A stretch of 29,533 nt of DNA from assembly GCA_029261435.1 (NCBI GenBank), contig JAJDBI010000031.1, forward strand, positions 1 through 29,533, in the 5' to 3' direction. This DNA comes from Nitrospinaceae bacterium (GTDB taxonomy: Bacteria; Nitrospinota; Nitrospinia; Nitrospinales; VA-1). Shown one piece after another: positions 1 through 8,273 of this stretch (the stretch's first letter is position 1; every line of letters begins with the position of its first letter). The notes below the pieces were generated by a model. The model saw only the letters and a program-made list of their open reading frames with translations, had not been told where the DNA came from and did not search any database. The position numbers and the translations under genes were made by a program.

Positions 1-122
1 GACATATAGTTTCCAAGAGTCTGGATTTCTTCTTCCTCCATGTTCGCCAGCACCTGTGCGGCTTTTTCTTCGCCCAAGTTCATCAGGAATATGGCTGCTT
101 TTTCGGGTCCGTTCATTTTCAT
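1..122 (-). CDS. fliG: Flagellar motor switch protein FliG (N-terminal fragment)
   Basis: Only the first 40 codons are in the window; the gene continues past the left edge. The visible N-terminus (MKMNGPEKAAIFLMNLGEEK, then a run of glutamates and IQTLGNYM) has the usual FliG_N pattern of a short helix 'KAAIFL..LGEE.AA.VL..M.E.EI..L'. In the family this domain binds the cytoplasmic tail of FliF, and the rest of FliG forms the C-ring that transmits torque. The start ATG (122-120) lies 3 bases after the fliF stop, so the two are almost certainly co-transcribed and translationally coupled, matching their fixed binding partnership. A second ATG two codons in is an alternative start. Identity is supported by both sequence and gene order. 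Confidence 0.9.
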   Translation of the reverse strand, partial: MKMNGPEKAAIFLMNLGEEKAAQVLANMEEEEIQTLGNYM

Positions 123-125
123 GCT

Positions 126-1721
126 TTAAGCTTTCGCTTTAGGTTCTTTTTCCCGCATCCATTTCCGGATCACCCCGGCAGTGTATTTAGGATCTTTGTT
201 AACAAATTCTGCCACTGATTCTCGTACATGAGCTGATTCAGAAGCCATCTCACTGAGGCGACGTTTCTCTTCGTCTACTGCATCAAAATCTCCCGTACTC
301 AATTGGTCCGTTTCCGCAACCACTTCCACCGTCATCGTCATCCAATTGATGATGGGGCGAATGATTCGAGTGAAAAACAGAATGAGGAACACAAGGCCGA
401 CGACCAGCTTTCCAATCTCCATACCTAGATCAATCTGTTCTGCACGAGCAATGCTTTCCCTCTGTGCTTCCAGCTCAGACCGGTCAAATTTAATGTTCTC
501 AACCTGAATGATATCTCCTCTATCCTGATCATATCCCACCGCAGACTGGACGATTTGCAGGTACTTGTCCATATCTTCCTGCGATCGAGGCTGATACTCC
601 TCAGGATCACCGGCCATGGTGCCATCGATCATCACTGCAACGCTGAGTTTGGAAATCTCTCCCAGAGGTTTCGATACATGCCGGACAACTTTGTTAATTT
701 CATAGTTGAACAGAGCATTCGATTTATTCCTCTGAGCCGCCTGTCCGGCAACTCCGCCTGGAGCCCCGCCGGAAGGTACCAGAGCCTGAACACCCGGAAC
801 ACCGCCCGGAGGCACAGCACCCGTAGAGGTTTCGCTGACCTGATTCTCACTTCTCACGACCTGCGAGTCCGGATCATAAATTTCTTCAGTTCTTTCCACC
901 TTTTCAAAATCCAAAGCCGCTGTGACTTTAGCAATCACTTTTCCCGGTCCTAATGCGTCTTCTAACATTTTGATGATATTTTGCTGCAGTTCTCTTTCCA
1001 CTCTTGTTTTATGTTTGAAGTTGGAAGAAGACAGCATCGCTTCAGTGGAAGGTTCTTTTCCGCCGGATAATAAATTACCCTTCAAATCGACTACCACAAC
1101 ATCCTGCGCAGAAATACCCCCGACACTGGATGAGACCAGGTGAACGATTCCCTGTATCTGGGTTTCCGTTAAAGTTTTACCCGATTTCACTTTCAACGTC
1201 ACAGAAGCCTTGCCCTTGGGTTTATCCTTGCGAAACAAATTATCTTTAGGAATAACCAGATGGACCCGAACCTGGGCCACCGCGTCAAGGGTTTTGATAG
1301 TACGGGTCAGTTCACCCTGCAAGGCTCTTTGAAAATTCAATTTCTGCACAAATTCCGTCATTCCCAATGGAGTGTCTTCAAAAATTTCCAGACCTACATC
1401 TGAACCTTCTGGCAATCCTTCACTGGCCAACTGCAAACGCACTTCATGTAACTGGTCCGACGCAATACGAATTGTCCGACCACCATTGGAAAGCTCAAAA
1501 GGAACTTTCTGGTTTTTCAGTTTATCAACAATTGCTCCCGCATCTTCCTGAGACAGGTTGGCATATAGAAGTTGAAAGTCTGGAGTCTTCAACCAAAGCG
1601 ACATCACCAGCAAAGATGCCAGGGCCAAAGCCACAAGAGAAAGTGCCGCCACCTTCTTACCTTGTGAAAGTTCGTTGAACCGTTCGCCAAACTGCCTTAA
1701 AAAATCCAGAAAATTTTCCAT
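126..1721 (-). CDS. fliF: Flagellar MS-ring protein FliF
   Basis: This 531-residue protein has the normal length and layout of FliF, the inner-membrane MS-ring on which the basal body and export gate are built. A first membrane helix lies at about residues 24-44. It is followed by the YscJ/FliF ring-building modules (for example 'LLYANLSQEDAGAIVDKLK' near 53-71 and 'ARVHLVIPK' near 150-160). A Gly/Pro-rich linker lies near 300-330 and a second membrane helix near 438-455. The cytoplasmic tail ends in the FliG-binding segment (FVNKDPKYTAGVIRKWM). The gene follows flgC by 35 bases and precedes fliG by 3. No clear Shine-Dalgarno sequence precedes the ATG, so translation may depend on coupling to flgC. 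fliE, usually just upstream of fliF, is not here. Confidence 0.96.
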   Translation of the reverse strand: MENFLDFLRQFGERFNELSQGKKVAALSLVALALASLLVMSLWLKTPDFQLLYANLSQEDAGAIVDKLKNQKVPFELSNGGRTIRIASDQLHEVRLQLASEGLPEGSDVGLEIFEDTPLGMTEFVQKLNFQRALQGELTRTIKTLDAVAQVRVHLVIPKDNLFRKDKPKGKASVTLKVKSGKTLTETQIQGIVHLVSSSVGGISAQDVVVVDLKGNLLSGGKEPSTEAMLSSSNFKHKTRVERELQQNIIKMLEDALGPGKVIAKVTAALDFEKVERTEEIYDPDSQVVRSENQVSETSTGAVPPGGVPGVQALVPSGGAPGGVAGQAAQRNKSNALFNYEINKVVRHVSKPLGEISKLSVAVMIDGTMAGDPEEYQPRSQEDMDKYLQIVQSAVGYDQDRGDIIQVENIKFDRSELEAQRESIARAEQIDLGMEIGKLVVGLVFLILFFTRIIRPIINWMTMTVEVVAETDQLSTGDFDAVDEEKRRLSEMASESAHVRESVAEFVNKDPKYTAGVIRKWMREKEPKAKA

Positions 1722-1756
1722 GGGAATTATTGTTTAAAAGTTTTTAAAGTTTATTA

Positions 1757-2194
1757 TTAACGACCCAGATCAATCGCTCGAATGGCCATAGCCTTTGAAG
1801 CATTAAGGGCTGTGACATTTGCCTCAAACGACCGTTGCGTGGTAACCATATTCACCATCTCGGTCATTTGATCTATATTTGGCATTGCGACATAACCCAA
1901 ATCATTCGCATCGGGATGACTGGGGTTGTAAACCAGACGCGGTTCTTCCTGATCTTCAACTATATCTGTAATTTGCACCTTGCTCAGCTTATCGCCCAGC
2001 TCGTTTTTAAAAGTGTTGCCGAATTCATTTTCTACAGGCAAAGCAGTGATCAGGACATCTTTCCGCCGATAAGGCCCACCTTCAGGAGTTCGTGTGGTCT
2101 CCAAATTGGCCAAGTTACTGGAAATGGTTTCCATCCGCTTGCGCTGAACACTCAAGCCCGATGAACTGATTTTCATATTTGTCAGAAAGTCCAT
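1757..2194 (-). CDS. flgC: Flagellar proximal rod protein FlgC
   Basis: FlgC is a proximal-rod subunit exported by the flagellar type III system and assembled between the MS-ring and distal rod. The protein shows the rod/hook family N-terminus (MKISSSGLSVQRKRMETISSNLAN type, with SSNLAN near residue 30) and the typical C-terminal heptad pattern 'NMVTTQRSFEANVTALNASKAM'. A GTG at 2203 would add three residues. I prefer the ATG at 2194 because a strong ribosome site (GGTGAGG) sits 4-5 bases before it and would be buried by the upstream start. That gives 145 residues, normal for FlgC. It is the first gene after the sigma54-type promoter at 2270-2285. flgB, its near-universal upstream neighbour, is missing from this locus. 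Confidence 0.94.
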   Translation of the reverse strand: MDFLTNMKISSSGLSVQRKRMETISSNLANLETTRTPEGGPYRRKDVLITALPVENEFGNTFKNELGDKLSKVQITDIVEDQEEPRLVYNPSHPDANDLGYVAMPNIDQMTEMVNMVTTQRSFEANVTALNASKAMAIRAIDLGR

Positions 2195-2229
2195 GATCCT
2201 CACCTTCCCCTAAAGATAGTGTTTGTAAA

Positions 2230-2245
2230 AGAGGTTTTTTCCTCT
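2230..2245 (-). repeat. Inverted repeat in the flgC leader
   Basis: A perfect 5-base inverted repeat, AGAGG and CCTCT around a 6-base T (plus-strand) spacer, lies between the predicted transcription start and the flgC ribosome site. It could fold as a small hairpin in the leader or be a protein-binding site, since FlrC in vibrios is known to act from sites downstream of the promoter. Either role is a guess. Confidence 0.35.
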
Positions 2246-2269
2246 CGATACTGTTTTTTTGTTAAACAA

Positions 2270-2285
2270 AGCAAATTCCATACCA
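2270..2285 (-). promoter_or_regulatory. Sigma54 (RpoN) -24/-12 promoter of flgC-fliF-fliG
   Basis: The minus strand reads TGGTATGGAATTTGCT, with GG at -24 and GC at -12 separated by exactly 10 bases. Against the consensus TGGCACGRNNNTTGCW it matches all fixed positions except two (C4 and C6). Transcription would start near 2259, giving a leader of roughly 65 nt before the flgC ATG. Sigma54 promoters need an enhancer-binding activator, and the FlrC-type activator at 6891-8273 is the obvious candidate. Activity is inferred, not shown. Confidence 0.8.
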
Positions 2286-2604
2286 TAAAGAGCTTAAACG
2301 AAAAAAGACGGGAGAAAGCAGCAATAACCCCTTTATTTAAAATGTGTTATGGACTTGAAACTGGGGAGAGGAAAACAGGTGGGTTTTCTAATGAAAGGGT
2401 AAATTCCGTCATTATTTTGGCTCCGACCTGCATGGCAGGGGATTGCTTTAGTAACACCGTTAATTTGTAGTGAGACCTGATTAATCACCAGTATTCAAAT
2501 AGGGTTACAAAAGAATAATTGTTTTCAGGAGAAAAACACTGGACTATAGATAAGACACAATTAATAAAGTTTTTAGTGATTTTCCAACAATTGATTTGAT
2601 CTCG
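2286..2604. other. Intergenic region between divergent flgC operon and hybrid kinase
   Basis: No convincing gene is present. A 5-base hairpin (CCTGC ATG GCAGG) lies at 2427-2439. The plus strand has a sigma54-like string TGGCAGGGGATTGCT at about 2433-2447, but its spacing is one base short. The region must hold the kinase promoter and any upstream activator sites for the flgC promoter. I could not single out a good sigma70 promoter. Confidence 0.5.
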
Positions 2605-5600
2605 ATGAAAATCTCCACTCTATTTAAAGCCTGCATCTTTGTAATCCTGGCTCTCTTTGTTCTGATTTTTTATTCAGGACGGGAATTACTATTAAGCAAG
2701 GAAATGCACGCCACTATGCTGGAAAATAAGGAAAGACTTGAGACAGCAGGTCAGCAGCTGGGAAAGGGATCAGACTATCTGACCAATGAAATAAGAAGGT
2801 ATACGCAATTTGGAGATGAAAAACATTTTCAGAACTTTTGGAAAGAGGTTAACGAAAACAAATCGAGGGAAGTCGCTGATGACTTGAAACTCCTTGGTGC
2901 CCTTCCCTCTGAAATTGAATTTATTAAAAAATCCAAAAGTTACTCGGACAACCTGATAAATGTAGAACAGCAGGCAATGGAGGCGGTAAAGAAGGGGGAG
3001 TTGGAAAAGGCCAGAAAACTCGTCTTCGGAGAATATTATGACCAGCAAAAAGCACTTATCTTGGGGAATATTAGAAAATTTCAGGTTGCGATTAATAATA
3101 GAACCGTCAAAGAGCTGGAAAAAGCTCACAATGAAACTAATTTTTATTTGTCCCTTTCAATTTTGTTGGTTTGCCTAATAGGTTTTTTTGTCTTGTTTGG
3201 CTTTTATTTTTTAGGACTTAAAAAACTTGTCCCTCCTCTTTCCAAGATTTCAGAAATTATTTCTGAATCTTTAAAATCAGACTCCATTATAAAAGTACCC
3301 TACGAAAACAACAAAGATGAAGTTGGAATTCTATCTTCGGCATTTAATCAATTAATCTATAAGCGGGAAACCCTTGAAAATGAACTCAAAGCTTCAAATA
3401 AAAATCTTGAAAAAGTAGTAAATAAACAGACCGCTCAACTCAAGACAGAAGCAGAGCTTTACAAAATCCTTCTTACATCAATCCAATTTCAGGCAAACAG
3501 CGAAGAGGAGATAAAGAAGGGCCTGGAAATATTATTGGACAATATTTGCTCTGTACTTAATTGGGATTTGGGACATATATATTTTGTTTCAGGTTCAGGG
3601 GACAAATTAATATCTCAATCCATTTGGTATTCATCTGATGAGGCCAGATTTGAAGAGTTTATTTCAGTTTCCAGTGGTTACGTTTATAAAAAAGGCGAAG
3701 GCTTGCCCGGTAGAGTTTGGAAAAACAAAAACTCCATATGGATTGAAAATATACTGACTGACGCAAACTTTCCAAGAGCCGCAAGGGTTAATAATTTTAA
3801 TCTGAAATCGGGCTATGCAGTTCCCATACTATTGAAGGACAACGTTTTTGCCGTAATAGAATTCTTTTCTGAAATGCAGAGGAATTCTGATCAAAGAATT
3901 ATAAATCTGCTTGAAAATATAGCTCTGCAAATTGGAAAAAGCTTTGAGAGGTTGGAACAGGACAAATTAATTCGAGATACCTCTAAAGAAGCAGTCAGTG
4001 AGAGAGCTCGTCTGAGCAAAATTATGGAAAACCTGATTGATGGCCTCATCATCATTGATTCTCAGGGAATTATAAAAAGTATCAATTCAGCAGTGACAAA
4101 CCAATTCGGCTACAGCTCTTCAGAGCTGATTGGGCAAAACGTCAAAATGATCATGCCCGAGCCCTACCATAGTGAGCATGATCAATATTTAAAGAGCTAT
4201 TTAACCACCGGCAAGGCAAAAATTATAGGAATGGGCCGGGAAGTGGTGGGGTTAAGAAAAGACGGTTCCACTTTTGATCTTGATCTCGGAATCACTCAAC
4301 TGGACACTCATGAGGGAACCAGTTTCATAGGCACATTGCGAGACATCACTGAGCGAAAAAGAGCAGAACAGGAAATTGTTGTTGCAAGGGAAGAAGCTGT
4401 TAAAGCCAGTAGAGCCAAATCGTTGTTTCTCGCCAACATGAGCCACGAGATTCGTACCCCCATGAACGCTGTACTGGGTTATTCCCAGATACTGCTACGA
4501 AATAAACACCTAGACAGAGAAACCCTGGACTCCATAAGGACCATTGACAACAGTGGTAAAAACCTCCTGAAAATGATCAACGAAATTCTGGATATATCAA
4601 AAATTGAAGCGGGAAAAATGGAGCTCAACCTTTCCGACTTCGATCTAAATACATTGATAGATAATCTTGACAGCATGTTTGAACTGCGTTGCAGGCAAAA
4701 ACAACTGAAATGGACTATTGATGCGCCTTCCGGCCCGATTATTGTGCGAGCTGATGAGGTTAAATTACGACAGGTTCTGATCAACCTTCTGGGAAATGCC
4801 GTCAAGTTTACGGATTCTGGAGAAGTGACCTTATCTATAAAAGCTTTGGAAAACAATCACTACCGCTTTAATGTCACTGATACCGGGAACGGGATTACAA
4901 AAGAGGTCCAAAGTACAATTTTTGAGGCGTTCCAGCAGGAAGAAGAGGGAGCCAAAAAGGGAGGTACGGGTTTAGGGCTTGCCATTTCGAAAAAACAATT
5001 GGAACTCATGAGCTCAGAGTTGCATCTGGAATCAAAAGTCAACGAAGGTTCAAGTTTTTACTTTACCATTACACTACCACCCGTGGAAGGAGAACACTAC
5101 ATAGACCGCAGAGGGAAACATAGAAACGTATTGCATTTAAAACCTGAATGCAGTGTCAAGGCTTTGGTTGTTGATGATGTTAAGGAAAACCGGGATGTTC
5201 TTGCAAAACTCCTGTCGAGTATTGGAGTTGAAGTATTGGAAGCGGTAAACGGTAAGGAAGGGGTTGAAAAAACCATTGAGCACCAACCCGACATTGTGTT
5301 CATGGATATGCGAATGCCGGTAATGAGAGGAGAGGATGCTGTCAAACTGATTGTGAAGGAGTTCGGCAGAGATCGCATTAAAATCGTAACCATCACCGCA
5401 TCTGCTCTGGATCGACGGCGGGAGTATTTTCTGGAAATGGGATGTCATGAGTTTATCTCAAAACCTTTCACCACGGAGCAGATATACAGTTGCCTGGACG
5501 AATTGCTTGGTGTTGATTATGTTTACGATGAGGACGAGGAAGAAAAACCTTCATCAAGTGAAAAACTGGATTTATCGAAGCTCTCTATTCCTAAAGATCT

Positions 5601-5787
5601 GTATGAGAAAATGAAGGAATCTGCCGAAAATTACAATATCACTTATCTTGAAAAGGCTCTGGAGGAATTACAACAAAGAGATGGGGCTTCAGACCAACTT
5701 TATGAACACATTACAAAACTATCTAAAGCTTATGATATGGACAAGATCATTAATGTTTTAGAAAGCATCTCAAAAATCAGCGATTAA
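2605..5787 (+). CDS. Membrane hybrid sensor histidine kinase (HAMP-GAF-PAS-HisKA-HATPase-REC)
   Basis: A 1060-residue sensor. In order: membrane helix ~7-25, an all-helical periplasmic sensor ~28-180, second membrane helix ~183-208, HAMP ~209-262, GAF ~290-455, PAS ~473-590, HisKA with the phospho-accepting His at about 614 (MSHEIRTPMN), and HATPase with an N-box near 714-730 and a GGTGLGLAIS G-box at 786-795. A receiver follows, with Asp at about 901 (VFMDMRMP). The last ~75 residues are a charged helical tail with no HxxKG, so it is not a recognisable Hpt. Autophosphorylation at His would pass to the internal receiver and perhaps to the REC-GGDEF protein encoded 110 bases downstream. The ATG at 2605 is preferred over an in-frame TTG at 2596. 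The ligand is unknown. Confidence 0.9.
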   Translation: MKISTLFKACIFVILALFVLIFYSGRELLLSKEMHATMLENKERLETAGQQLGKGSDYLTNEIRRYTQFGDEKHFQNFWKEVNENKSREVADDLKLLGALPSEIEFIKKSKSYSDNLINVEQQAMEAVKKGELEKARKLVFGEYYDQQKALILGNIRKFQVAINNRTVKELEKAHNETNFYLSLSILLVCLIGFFVLFGFYFLGLKKLVPPLSKISEIISESLKSDSIIKVPYENNKDEVGILSSAFNQLIYKRETLENELKASNKNLEKVVNKQTAQLKTEAELYKILLTSIQFQANSEEEIKKGLEILLDNICSVLNWDLGHIYFVSGSGDKLISQSIWYSSDEARFEEFISVSSGYVYKKGEGLPGRVWKNKNSIWIENILTDANFPRAARVNNFNLKSGYAVPILLKDNVFAVIEFFSEMQRNSDQRIINLLENIALQIGKSFERLEQDKLIRDTSKEAVSERARLSKIMENLIDGLIIIDSQGIIKSINSAVTNQFGYSSSELIGQNVKMIMPEPYHSEHDQYLKSYLTTGKAKIIGMGREVVGLRKDGSTFDLDLGITQLDTHEGTSFIGTLRDITERKRAEQEIVVAREEAVKASRAKSLFLANMSHEIRTPMNAVLGYSQILLRNKHLDRETLDSIRTIDNSGKNLLKMINEILDISKIEAGKMELNLSDFDLNTLIDNLDSMFELRCRQKQLKWTIDAPSGPIIVRADEVKLRQVLINLLGNAVKFTDSGEVTLSIKALENNHYRFNVTDTGNGITKEVQSTIFEAFQQEEEGAKKGGTGLGLAISKKQLELMSSELHLESKVNEGSSFYFTITLPPVEGEHYIDRRGKHRNVLHLKPECSVKALVVDDVKENRDVLAKLLSSIGVEVLEAVNGKEGVEKTIEHQPDIVFMDMRMPVMRGEDAVKLIVKEFGRDRIKIVTITASALDRRREYFLEMGCHEFISKPFTTEQIYSCLDELLGVDYVYDEDEEEKPSSSEKLDLSKLSIPKDLYEKMKESAENYNITYLEKALEELQQRDGASDQLYEHITKLSKAYDMDKIINVLESISKISD

Positions 5788-5897
5788 ATGTCCCCGCAAA
5801 CTGGATGATGAGGCCAATACAACTGACAGGGCAACTATTTCAACTTTCATTGAGATGACCGGGAAAGTTTCATAACTGACTTCAAACAAATTATTTT

Positions 5898-6827
5898 ATG
5901 AATGATACTTCATTTGATTTAAAAGACATGAATATTCTCATAGTAGATGATGTACCGAAGAATATTGATGTACTACGAAAAATGCTGGGTGAGAGCGGTT
6001 TCATAATTTCTGTGGCACCCAGTGGTGAAACAGCCCTTAAACTGGTGAATAAAAACAAACCCGACCTGATCCTGCTGGACGTCATGATGCCTGGGATCAG
6101 CGGGTTTGAAACCTGCGAAAGATTAAAGGCGGATAGCAATACTGCGCATATCCCCATTCTGTTTGTTACTGCCCGAACAGAGGTCGAAGCCGTTGTGGAA
6201 GGCTTTAAGGTAGGAGGAGTGGATTATATTGCAAAACCATTCAGAGAAGAGGAAGTATTAGCTAGAATCAAGACCCAACTTTCCATAAAAAAACTTCTCC
6301 TTGAAAAGAACAAGTTGATTGAAAAACTTGATTCGCTATCAAGGATAGATCCTTTGACCGGGATTTCAAATCGCAGGGACATGATGGAAAAGCTTGAAAA
6401 CGAGCAATCCAGGTTTGAGCGTTATGGGAAGAGTTTTTCCGTAATCATGTGTGATATTGATCACTTCAAAAAAGTCAACGATCAATACGGTCACGATTTT
6501 GGCGACTATGCATTGAAAGAAGTAGCGATACTTCTGAAAGAGCAAATCAGAGAATTGGACAAATTGTCCCGTTGGGGTGGGGAAGAGTTTTTTATCGTTT
6601 TGCCTGAAACGAATCTGATGGGAGCGGTGAATGTTGCTGAAAAAATGCGGAAATCCATAGAATCATATAGCTTTGAGTTTGGAGGGGCGACGTTGAGAAT
6701 ATCCATGAGTTTTGGGGTATCTTGTCATGCAAATGAAGGAGTTAAACTGGACGATCTCTTAAAAGAAACAGATCGATTTTTATATAAGGCAAAAGACAAG
6801 GGAAGAAATACTGTCGTTTCAATATGA
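5898..6827 (+). CDS. Response regulator diguanylate cyclase (REC-GGDEF)
   Basis: This 309-residue soluble protein has a receiver at ~10-125 with phospho-acceptor Asp61 (LILLDVMMPG) and Lys in VDYIAKPF. A GGDEF domain follows at ~150-309. The active-site motif is GGEEF at 227-231 and the product-inhibition I-site RxxD is present as RELD at 218-221, so it should make cyclic-di-GMP from two GTP with feedback control. The layout is like PleD or WspR with a single receiver. It lies 110 bases after the hybrid kinase on the same strand, making that kinase its likely partner. No Shine-Dalgarno sequence is obvious before the ATG. It converges with flrC (63-base gap), with no clear terminator hairpin between them. 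Confidence 0.93.
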   Translation: MNDTSFDLKDMNILIVDDVPKNIDVLRKMLGESGFIISVAPSGETALKLVNKNKPDLILLDVMMPGISGFETCERLKADSNTAHIPILFVTARTEVEAVVEGFKVGGVDYIAKPFREEEVLARIKTQLSIKKLLLEKNKLIEKLDSLSRIDPLTGISNRRDMMEKLENEQSRFERYGKSFSVIMCDIDHFKKVNDQYGHDFGDYALKEVAILLKEQIRELDKLSRWGGEEFFIVLPETNLMGAVNVAEKMRKSIESYSFEFGGATLRISMSFGVSCHANEGVKLDDLLKETDRFLYKAKDKGRNTVVSI

Positions 6828-6890
6828 TTAATTGCTCTATATTCAACAAAAATGACCAGGCATAGTCAAAGATATCCGGTTACAATTATA

Positions 6891-8273
6891 TTATTCCTTC
6901 ACGCCCTCGTTATATTCGTTGAGTTTGTTGCGCAGGGTGCGGATGCTGATGCCTAATGAGTCGGCGGCTTTGGTTTTATTACCGCTGAATTCCTCAAGGG
7001 TTTGCTTGATCAGTTCCTTTTCCATTGCATGAATCGTTCCCGATAGCTTCGGCACAGTGTCTTTTTTCCCGGACGAGAGAGGCTCGTCATCAAAAAACAG
7101 GTTAGCAGGAAGCAGGGTATCGCCCTGACACATCAGGCAGGACCGCTCAATAATATTTCCAAGTTCGCGGATATTGCCGGGCCAGCGATACTTTTTCAAC
7201 AGGGTCAGGGTCGCCGGATCTATCTTCATGGAAGGGCGGGAGTTTTCCTGACAAAACTGGTTCATAAAATATTCCGCCAACAATGGAATATCATCCTTTC
7301 TTTCACGCAACGGAATAAGGATCAAGGGGACCACATTCAACCGGTAATACAGATCTTCCCTGAATTCATGATCCTCAATCCGACGACGAATGTCCCGGTT
7401 GGTCGTGGCAATCACCCGTACATCTACAGGTATAGGTGCTTTGCCACCTACTTTATCGACCTCATGCTCCTGCAAGACTCTGAGCAGTTTAGCCTGCAAA
7501 GGCAGACCCATCTCTGTGACCTCATCCAGAAGCAGTGAACTTTGGTGCGCCAGTTCAAACTTGCCTTCTTTATTTTCGGTGGCTCCGGTGAACGAACCCT
7601 TCTCATGGCCGAACAGTTCAGACTCCAATAACCCTTCCGGTAAAGCGGCGCAATTGACCGCCATGAAAGGTTTACCCGCGCGAGGACTGCATTGGTGGAT
7701 ATAACGCGCAAATAACTCCTTGCCGGTTCCAGTCTCACCCATGATGAGAACGGTTGACTTGCTGTAAGCAACATTTTCAGCAAATTTCAGGAGTTTCTTC
7801 ATTCCCTCATCTTGAGTCACAATTCTTTTTGTGACTGGAGAATCGACTTTATCGATAACACCCGATGGTCGCGCAGGAGGGATATAATCTTGTGGATTCA
7901 AAAATGCACGTTTCACTGTAGAAACCAGAACATCGGCAGAAAACCCGGAGCCTTTTATCAAATAATCAAAGGCTCCTTCCTTCATCGCCTCTACCGCGTT
8001 ATCAATGGTTCCGTAAGCCGTCATCATGACCACAGGCGTTTGAGGAGAGCGTTCCTTAACCTCACGCAGCAATTCCAATCCATTTAATTTTGGCATGCGC
8101 ACATCTGTCAAAACCAGATCAAACAACTGATTCTCAAACTGATCCAGCGCCTGTTTGCCATCTTCCGCGCAAACGAGCTGGTAATCCTCGCGCTGAAGAG
8201 TTGTCTCCAGTGCGATCCTCATTTCAGGTTCATCATCGACAATCAGAATTTTTTTCGAAGCATTATTTTTCAT
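6891..8273 (-). CDS. flrC: Sigma54-dependent flagellar response regulator, FlrC/FleR/NtrC type
   Basis: An NtrC-class activator of 460 residues. The receiver is at ~8-120 with Asp57 (LVLTDVRMPK). The AAA+ domain is at ~155-390, with Walker A GETGTGKE at 179-186 and the sigma54-contact loop as GSFTGA at 226-231 (serine replaces the usual alanine, a variation I believe is tolerated). A Fis-type helix-turn-helix lies at the C-terminus (TKAADSLGISIRTLRNKLNEY). It would remodel sigma54 polymerase at -24/-12 promoters such as those at 2270 and 12319. The ATG at 8273 is chosen because GAGGA lies 5-6 bases upstream; an ATG at 8285 is the alternative. It overlaps the end of the kinase gene by 11 bases, typical of coupled two-component genes. 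The FlrC assignment rests on the partner kinase and the flagellar neighbourhood. Confidence 0.87.
   Translation of the reverse strand: MKNNASKKILIVDDEPEMRIALETTLQREDYQLVCAEDGKQALDQFENQLFDLVLTDVRMPKLNGLELLREVKERSPQTPVVMMTAYGTIDNAVEAMKEGAFDYLIKGSGFSADVLVSTVKRAFLNPQDYIPPARPSGVIDKVDSPVTKRIVTQDEGMKKLLKFAENVAYSKSTVLIMGETGTGKELFARYIHQCSPRAGKPFMAVNCAALPEGLLESELFGHEKGSFTGATENKEGKFELAHQSSLLLDEVTEMGLPLQAKLLRVLQEHEVDKVGGKAPIPVDVRVIATTNRDIRRRIEDHEFREDLYYRLNVVPLILIPLRERKDDIPLLAEYFMNQFCQENSRPSMKIDPATLTLLKKYRWPGNIRELGNIIERSCLMCQGDTLLPANLFFDDEPLSSGKKDTVPKLSGTIHAMEKELIKQTLEEFSGNKTKAADSLGISIRTLRNKLNEYNEGVKE

Noticed and set aside
2433..2447. Sigma54-like string TGGCAGGGGATTGCT on the plus strand
   Set aside because: GG to GC spacing is 9 rather than 10 bases; sigma54 is strict about this spacing.
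2219..2470. 83-codon plus-strand ORF upstream of the hybrid kinase
   Set aside because: It covers the flgC leader and sigma54 promoter, has no family resemblance and no ribosome site.
5560..5787. Hpt domain at the end of the hybrid kinase
   Set aside because: No HxxKG phospho-acceptor motif; the single EHITKL is not in a proper context.
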